DNA of 64,000 nucleotides, from positions 9,638,501 through 9,702,500 of the forward strand of contig NC_092475.1 in assembly GCF_047495875.1 (NCBI RefSeq). Reading direction: 5' to 3'. This stretch comes from Pithys albifrons albifrons. Lineage: Eukaryota; Chordata; Aves; Passeriformes; Thamnophilidae. The notes under the pieces were generated by a model. It ran no database searches, was not told where the DNA came from, and saw only the letters and a list, made by a program, of their open reading frames with translations. The translations under genes and the position numbers were made by a program. Below, one piece after another: positions 45,601 to 64,000 of the stretch. Every line of letters starts with the position of its first letter. The stretch's first letter is position 1.

Positions 45601-48600
45601 TCCTACCCATCCTGCTATGTGTTTAATTGAAATAGCACAACAGAAGGACTGTTTGGTAGCTGTGGAAAGGCACATGGAGACTTTTTGTCCCTGGCTGAAT
45701 TCTTTGTGTAGATACTTTTCACAGGGAGAACCTCAAAGGTAGCAGGGGAACATCTACTGCCTCACTTCACAACTTCCACATCCCTCTGACATCTCAGGAC
45801 TGGGATGCCATCACCCCACATAGGAGTGACCAGAGAAGAGCTTCCAGCAGCATCACAGTGGGCTGTAGACTCAATCCTGCCAATGCTGAAAAGCAGGTAA
45901 CACTTTGGGAAAGCCATGCTACTCCAGCTGCAGGTGTAGGACCTTTGAATACTCAAAGGCAGCGTTTCACTATTTTTCAGTTTGTGGACCACCCCCTGCC
46001 TAATTTTCCAGCCCAGACACAGACTCTTAGGCAGTGGGTTACCTCTGCTGTCAAAAGATCTGGTCCCGCTGGTTCCTGCCATAGACCATGGACTCCTATG
46101 GGCCCACAGACTACAATCAAAGACTCTCAAATTAACACATTGGCAATCAATCAGCAAAGAAGTGCAACACAGACCAGAGACAGGAAAGCTGAAGCCTGGA
46201 GAGAAACCAGGTTACTGCCTCTTCTCTACAAGGGACAGTATCTGAGCCCTGTGGGTTTCCCTGATGGGCACCAGAAGAGTGATGGATTCTTGTGTGCAAC
46301 CAAGTGCCTGCAAGGCAAGAGGTTCAGAAGTTTGCAGATAAAAAGAGGCAGAGGCAAAGGCAAGAAGTTGCTAGGAAAGATGGATCCAGCCTCCAGCAAA
46401 AAACACCAGAAAGGACAAGCTGTGTGAGAACCAGAAAAGCTTCAGACACAGGATCAGGCAAGGAAGCCTGGAGCATCCCATGGATAGAGTGCCATCACTG
46501 TGCACCAGTCTCTGGAGTCTCCTGAGCACACACATACACACTCTCCTGATTTAACAGAACTGATTTAAACCTTTTATATTTAGTCGAGACAGAAGAGAAT
46601 CAAAGCCTTCCAAGAGCCAAAAATGTTACTTGACACCTAAAGGTATATCTGTGCTCAAGTATCTACAGAGGGGTGATGCTTGCCAGCCCACAGCAGGTAA
46701 CAGAGTGCACTGAGTCAGGGTCCCTGTGCCCAGCTGATCAATGGAGCCCTTATGGCAGCTGAGTGAGCTCCCAATGGAGCCCAAGTGCTCAATTTGCTAC
46801 TGTTTCAGCCCAAAGTGGAGAAAACATGATTTCTGACAAGTGGCAGGAGGCACTCAGCCTCCTGGCACGGCTGGAGGAGACGCTTGTGACATCTGGCACG
46901 AGAGGGACCGACTGCTGCTGGGGGAGTAACTGACTTTTATAAGTTTCCTTATAAGCACCACTCCATCTTTTTTTTTTGGACATGTTTTTAATATATCCCA
47001 TTTATTCACTTAAGGTAGGGCTACCCTGGAATTCCCATGTGTGTGTAGATACAAACACTACTTACCTCCCCTCCATGTTTCAGCCCTATTCAGCAGGCAT
47101 TTGTAAATGGCATTTTATGAGCGCTGAGTTTTTAACAAGGCAGGCACACTGCTCCAGAGTGAACAAAGGGGCCCCTATTGGAAACTTTAAAGATGTTTAA
47201 ACAAAGAGTTCTCTTGAAAACCTTTAACCCCTAATGCCAACCTCAAGGGAAATGCTATGTTATGAGCAATCAGAGCACAAACATCTTCTGTGACCACAGA
47301 TTGCTTACAACAGGCTGCCTTGTTGGCCACAGCTTCTCTTTTTTCTACCGTCAATCAGAGCAGCTCCTGAGCCCATCTTTTATTGAGCATATACAGTTTC
47401 TCTAGTTCTTCAACAACAAATGCAAGCTACAAATTCCACAAAAACCAACAACCGCTTTTTCCAGTTGGATGCAGCAATCCCCTGCCTGCAAACACCAAGA
47501 TCTCTCACATGCTGTCCAGACAGGAATCTGCATTTCGGATGAGGCCAAATTTATCCATACCCTAGTGGCAAATACCAGAGCTGAGATCTGAGAGTATCTT
47601 TCCCCCCACACACCTTTTTGCTGATATCAAATGCCAATCTAATGAATTCCTGCAGAGATCACAAGAATATGCTTGTGAAGTGGAGTTTTTACTTGTTACT
47701 GAGAACCTACATGTTCACGTGTCTGGGATTAATTGTTCCTGTTCTTGGAAAAAAAAAAGAAAAAGAAAAAAATCATAACTACCAAGAAATTATACAGAGG
47801 GTCCCACAGGGGGGTGTCACACACAGGGAGAACTTCATAGTAACTTTATAAATAATCTGAGGTTAAATGAAGCAAAAATCCTGTGGTTTTAAGCAGAAGA
47901 GATGAAGTCCTCTCAGAGCTGGAGCTCTGAACTGGCTCCTCTCTTGGACCTCTCTTCCTCCCAGTTCCACTGCACACATCTGGTGGCTTCCATTGACATG
48001 GGACAATTCCATTTCCCTGCCAGCCTCCTCAGCCATACCGGTTCCCACTCTTCAGCCTGCCTCCTGGATGGATTCAGCTGCTTTCTGCACCACAGCAAAG
48101 GCTATCCCTGCAGAACAAGGGGCAAAACCCCAGCAGAGCATATACCACCACTACCGTGTATCTGCTCAGCTCTGCTTATCTCAGATGGCTGCGTGTTCAC
48201 ACAAACACGATGATTGCAGATTAATCTGATTTTCCAAACAAGTTTTCCCATGTAATTGCTTGGAAATAAAGTGCCCAAAGCTAATTTTATCCTGTGAAAC
48301 GGTTGGAATGATAAGCCGAAGGTGGGTGATGGCTTGTGCAAACATATTTACGAGTATGCACAGACCCAATTTTCCAGTCGTGCAGAAACCGCGCATAACA
48401 AACTTGGGGCACACTTCTGAGCTTATCTTTCTGCAGAATCTCGATCTCCTATTGCTCAGTAGACCTTGCCCAGGTGTACCTGACCTTATTATTCTCTGCT
48501 AAAAGAGATCCTCGATTGTGTAAGCAGGGAACCTGCCCGACAGCTAGGCAAAAGGTGAGCAGGGCAGGCAGGCTGAGCCATCCCGACGGTGGAGAAGAGC

Positions 48601-48930
48601 TCACACACCTGGCACAGCACCGAGGGACCGAGCGGCTACCATGCCCTGACTGCCCCACCGCACCTACCCCTGCCCAGAGCACCGCTGGCACCCCTGCAGG
48701 GGCCAAGCCCGCACGCCCGGGGGTCGGCAGGGCTCCAACCCACAGACAACCAAAGGACAAACCCTCTGGAGCAAAAGTTCTGCTCTTCCTCTCCTGCGGG
48801 CTTTGCTTTCTGCTCCTGACGCCCAGGACCGCCGCTCCCCTTTCTGCCAGCTCCCCTCCAAGGAAAACCCCTCGGAGGCTGCGAAACTCTTCGCGGCAGC
48901 GCTCGGCGCTGCTCCCAGCTCCGACGGGCT
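39700..48930. other. intergenic between MATN4 and RBPJL, no gene recognised
   Basis: This 9-kb interval separates two head-to-head genes. It must contain the MATN4 promoter and untranslated first exon, but I could not place them. There is no coding exon with family resemblance. Short A-rich runs occur near 40722 and 47750. Confidence 0.5.
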
Positions 48931-49101
48931 GGGATGGGGGCCGGACTGGGATCGGAATCGGGATTGGGACTGGGATCGGGAGGGGGATTGGGGTCGGAAT
49001 CGGGACTCGGGTCGGGATGGGGACTGGAGTCGAGATCGGGATCGGGATCTGGACTGGGGTCGGGATCGGGATCGGGATCGGGATCTGGACCGGGACTGGG
49101 C
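48930..49101. repeat. imperfect GGGATC-type hexanucleotide repeat
   Basis: Plus-strand hexamers GGGATC, GGGATT, GGGACT, GGGTCG and variants run for about 170 bases in one register, with the cleanest GGGATCGGGATCGGGATC block near 49055-49085. They make a spurious Gly-Ser-Leu frame on one strand and a Pro-Asp frame on the other. Confidence 0.85.
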
Positions 49102-49520
49102 TCAGCCACAGCCTCCTCACCCTCCTTCCCCTCCTCTGCTCTCCCTTCCCGCAGGGGCGGCGGCGCCCGCGGAGCCCCCCACTCACCCGTGCCGGCCGCG
49201 GAGCCGCTCCCCGCCGCGCTGCTGGCTCAGGTAACGGCGCTGCGGGGCGGTGCGGGGCGCGGAGCTGCGGTGCGGGGCGCGGCGGCAGCGGGCATTTAAC
49301 GGGGCGGGGGGATCGGGGGGGCGACGGGGCGGGCACGGCCGGCCCCGGGGCAGCGCCGGGAGCGGGGGGGTCCAGCCCCTGTTCCGGCAGGGGGGGTTCG
49401 GGGGGGAGTCCCACCTGCCCCCGCCCCCGGGCCCGTGAGGGTCCCCGCGGGAGCTGCGCGCAGGTGGGACCGGCGGCACCGCGGGGTGCGCGCTCCGGGG
49501 CGGCCGGGAGCTCACCGGCG
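49100..49520 (+). promoter_or_regulatory. RBPJL: CpG island, candidate RBPJL promoter / first exon region
   Basis: Dense CpG and G-runs mark a promoter-like island. On the plus strand CTCTCCCTTCCCGCAG (49154) and GCTGGCTCAG|GTAACGG (donor after 49230) could bound a 76-base exon. In one register this exon would end in phase 2, as the next RBPJL exon requires. Whether it is coding, untranslated or belongs to another transcript is unknown. Confidence 0.4.
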
Positions 49521-49533
49521 GGGAGGGGCATGC

Positions 49534-49881
49534 TGTTTTTAGTATTTTTTCCCTTTTTTTCCCCTTTCCCCCCATTTATTTTTCTTTCCCCCTCTTCCCC
49601 CCCTTTTTTCTCCTTTGTTTACTTAACTTTTTTCCTTTCCCCCTTCACTTTTTTAGTTTTCTTTTTTTCTTCTCTTGATCTCTATTTTATCTATTTTATT
49701 TTTGTCTTTTTCATTTTTTTATTTTCTATTTATTTTCCTTTTTTGCTTTTTTTCTTTCCTTTATATTTTCTTTTTTTCCTTATTTTATCTTTTTTCCCTT
49801 TCTTTTTCATGATGTCATTTCTTTCTTATTCTTTCTTTTTTTCCTTTGGGTTTTTTCCTTTTTTTTTTTAAATTTTCCCCT
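49534..49881. repeat. long polypyrimidine tract
   Basis: About 350 bases on the plus strand are almost entirely T and C (runs of CTTTTTTTC and CCCCCTC), with few purines. It abuts the G-rich island. Such strand-asymmetric tracts can form triplex structures and are hard to sequence. Confidence 0.85.
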
Positions 49882-61570
<11,689 letters not shown>

Positions 61571-61785
61571 CAAGCTGGGCAGGCAGGGCCCAGGGAAGCA
61601 GAACAGCCCTGAGCCCTGTGAGGGTGCCCATCCTGGCCTTGGGATGGCCCTGCCAAAGGGTCCTCCCCACCCATCAAACATCCACCATGTTCCTGCGATT
61701 TACTGACTTGTCTCTGTCACGGCAGCATCTCACCCTGCTGAGATCTCACATGACAGCATCAATAAATCAGGCTTGAAGAACTCTC
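61571..61785 (+). other. RBPJL: RBPJL 3' UTR
   Basis: A short 3' UTR of about 210 bases after the TAG, ending near the AATAAA at 61761. Confidence 0.7.
61761..61766 (+). promoter_or_regulatory. RBPJL: RBPJL poly(A) signal (AATAAA)
   Basis: Canonical hexamer in GCATCAATAAATCAGGC, about 190 bases after the stop codon, followed by TGATT/GCCTCTTG sequence. Confidence 0.8.
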
Positions 61786-61789
61786 TGCT

Positions 61790-64000
61790 GATTCAATTGC
61801 CTCTTGACTAACTTGCATGATTTACCTCCATGCTGGCACAGAGCACCACAGTCAAGGAGTCCCTCAATGTCCTCAGTCCATATATTCCAAGGCCAGGAGG
61901 GACATGGATAACACATTAACACGATCTTAAGTGTTACTGATCCATACCAAGAATCCCTGCATTGCTGCTGTGCTTTTCATAATGAGGAGCTGCTTCCCAG
62001 CAGCCAAATACCCAGTACCAGATGTTTTGGTTTTTTTATTGGAGGCCCAAATGGGGTTATTTAGGAAGGAAAAGGAAAAAAGGGAAAAAAACCTGTGAAA
62101 CCCAGCTCCTCCCTAGCTGGCATGACTCTGACGAGCTCTGTTGTTTTACACAATTAGATACACACAGAAATGCATTGCTGGCATCAGCAGAAAACTGCTG
62201 ATCTATATGCCATAAAAAGCAGTCAGGTTTCTTGGAGCTGGACCCAAATATTATGCAGAGTGGGCCTTACAGCTTTATTTAGCCTTTAGATCTCCGTGGC
62301 ATCCAGAGGCCCATGGTGTACCTGGAAACCTGCTGGTCTGGCAGTCCTGAGCTGGGGTTTGAAACAACCCAAGTGCCAGACACACAGTGGTGTTCAACCC
62401 ACAGTAACCTTGGGGCAGGGGAGCAGGACGAGTACAACACCCCATGACCCACAGCACCCCAGGGTGGTCACATGGGCATCCTTGAATGATCACCCAGCTT
62501 ACCTGCATGTTTTTTGTGATGCAGCATGTTTCAGATGCCACCACTGCCCTGAATGCAGTCCATCCTCAGCCTTGCTGTGTGTACCCCCTGCCACACTGTG
62601 TCTCCAGATGCTGAATTTGGGACTGCAGGGGATGGATGGCTTCTCCCTCTGCAGCTTGTGTGTGGTCCAGGCTCCCATGGGAATACAAGAGTTTGGGTCT
62701 CCAGAGTCCTAACTCAAAGCTTCCCAAGTGACAGCACCTCCTTAAGCTCCACCAAGAGACAGGGTTCCCTCTTCCGGAAAACCAGAACCTCACAGAGGGC
62801 AGAAAAGATGTTGGCAGACACATCTCTGTGCATCTGGAGCTGCTGTGAAAAAACTCTGGGAGAATATTACAATGCATGCCAACAGCCAAGGGCTGGTGGG
62901 AGAAAGGGGTGAAGAACAGAGGAAGGGTAACCATGTGAAGATCCACAGGGGGTTCTGAAGGAAGCAAGTCCCTCACATAGGTGTCAGGTCCCAGTGTGCT
63001 AATTAGGAGTTGGGAGCTGTGGTATAAGACCATACTGCTCCTGTTCCTGGCAAATGCTCGAGTATCTTATTCAGGTGTGGGGGCAGCAGGGGCTTCCCCA
63101 GTGCTGCTTGGGCCACCCCATCACCCCTCTGTTACCACCCCTTGTGCTCACCTCCCCAGCATATCTATTCCAGCCTTAATGTAGCTGAGGGTGAGATGCA
63201 GGAAAATACTTTAATCAGCCCAAACAGAGGATCCCCCATATCTCCCCCAAAGTAATTTCCTCTCCCATTTACTGGAAAAGCTGGAGCGCTGTGAAAGGGT
63301 GAGGCCAAACCTTTTAGTTACTGCCTGCATCCCACACAGAAGTGTCTGGAGCATGCAGGCTCCTCAGCCTGCTCCCCTCCATCAGAGGCTGGGGCATAAT
63401 TCACATTTTATGAATGGAAAGCACCCTCAGCTATATTTAGCAGCAGTCTGGACCCAAAGGGCAGGAGGAGCATTGCCTGTTGACTTCAAGGGCTTGGAAC
63501 AAGCCTGCCTTGTTATGTTTACAGCACAGTGCTTTGCTAGGGAGGCCAAGAAAGCACGGAGTGGCTCATTCTTGAAGTCTGATGGATTAAGCAAACAGCC
63601 GCAGTAATTCAAGCCACATGGGGAAAGGGGAGAGGAGGCGGCAGGACGGCTGGAGGGATTCGAGGGGCTCCTGACTTTCCCCACCAGCCATGGGATGCCT
63701 TTAATCTGCTTTTCATAGCAGGTCCCACAATGGAAACGAGGAGCTTTGCAGCTCCTGGAGGAGACGCTTGCCTGCCACGAGGAACATATGCTCCATGTCA
63801 CATGGCAGAGCTGGTAGCATGGCAGAGCTGTTTATTTGCATAATCACTGATTAACACAAATGTCTCGGACAGGTGCCAGCCAGCCAGTTGCATGTTGTCA
63901 CTTGCAAGTCCACAGCGCCTGTCTCTGATGGATCCTACAATAACCCAGCGTGTGTCCAGGAAACATGGACCATCCCACCAGCTCTGGTGAGCTGGGTTGC
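61790..64000. other. intergenic downstream of RBPJL
   Basis: No coding exon is seen. In mammals SDC4 follows RBPJL, but none of its exons is within the window. Near the right edge an octamer motif ATTTGCAT (63834-63841) sits in an A/T-rich block, ATTTGCATAATCACTGATTA. Confidence 0.5.

Noticed and set aside
48474..49871. 465-residue plus-strand open frame and a 360-residue minus-strand frame opposite it
   Set aside because: Both arise from the GGGATC repeat, the CpG island and the pyrimidine tract. The residue content is low-complexity (Gly-Ile-Gly-Thr, Pro-Ile-Pro, then Phe/Ser/Leu) and there is no family signal.

Overview
This window is vertebrate nuclear DNA, most likely from a bird. Coding exons are short and separated by GT-AG introns, there are CpG islands and no bacterial-style operons, and a 5'-truncated CR1 LINE (the common avian retroposon) lies at about 32.27-32.77 kb. 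Gene order matches the mammalian 20q13.12 segment KCNS1 - WFDC cluster - MATN4 - RBPJL. The species cannot be named from the sequence.

Layout. 1-5.48 kb: no gene; the right part is probably the KCNS1 3' UTR. 5.48-11.81 kb (minus): KCNS1, two coding exons giving a complete 473-residue Kv9.1-type silent potassium channel subunit. A CpG island with a degenerate minisatellite at 15.5-16.3 kb holds a candidate non-coding first exon. 16.5-27.6 kb: no recognisable gene. 27.84-28.44 kb (minus): a small secreted, strongly basic, single WAP-domain protein, the only member of the WFDC cluster I can find. 31.07-31.94 kb (minus): 3' end of an unidentified transcript with a very acidic final exon and three Pumilio-type motifs in its 3' UTR. 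32.27-32.77 kb: the CR1 fragment. 33.24-39.70 kb (minus): MATN4, resolved into ten coding exons (621 aa) with a U12-type AT-AC intron inside the coiled-coil module. 39.7-48.9 kb: no gene seen. 48.9-49.9 kb: hexanucleotide repeat, CpG island and a long pyrimidine tract, a candidate RBPJL promoter. 55.5-61.57 kb (plus): RBPJL, ten exons covering 469 residues; the first coding exon (about 50 residues in the human protein) is not resolved. 61.8-64 kb: intergenic, towards SDC4 if synteny holds.

The genes are not one pathway. They are a neuronal channel modulator, a secreted WAP peptide, an extracellular-matrix adaptor and a transcription factor, held together by conserved synteny. I see no CRISPR array, prophage, toxin system or other wholly new machinery. 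The least explained items are the lone basic WAP peptide and the acidic orphan exon.
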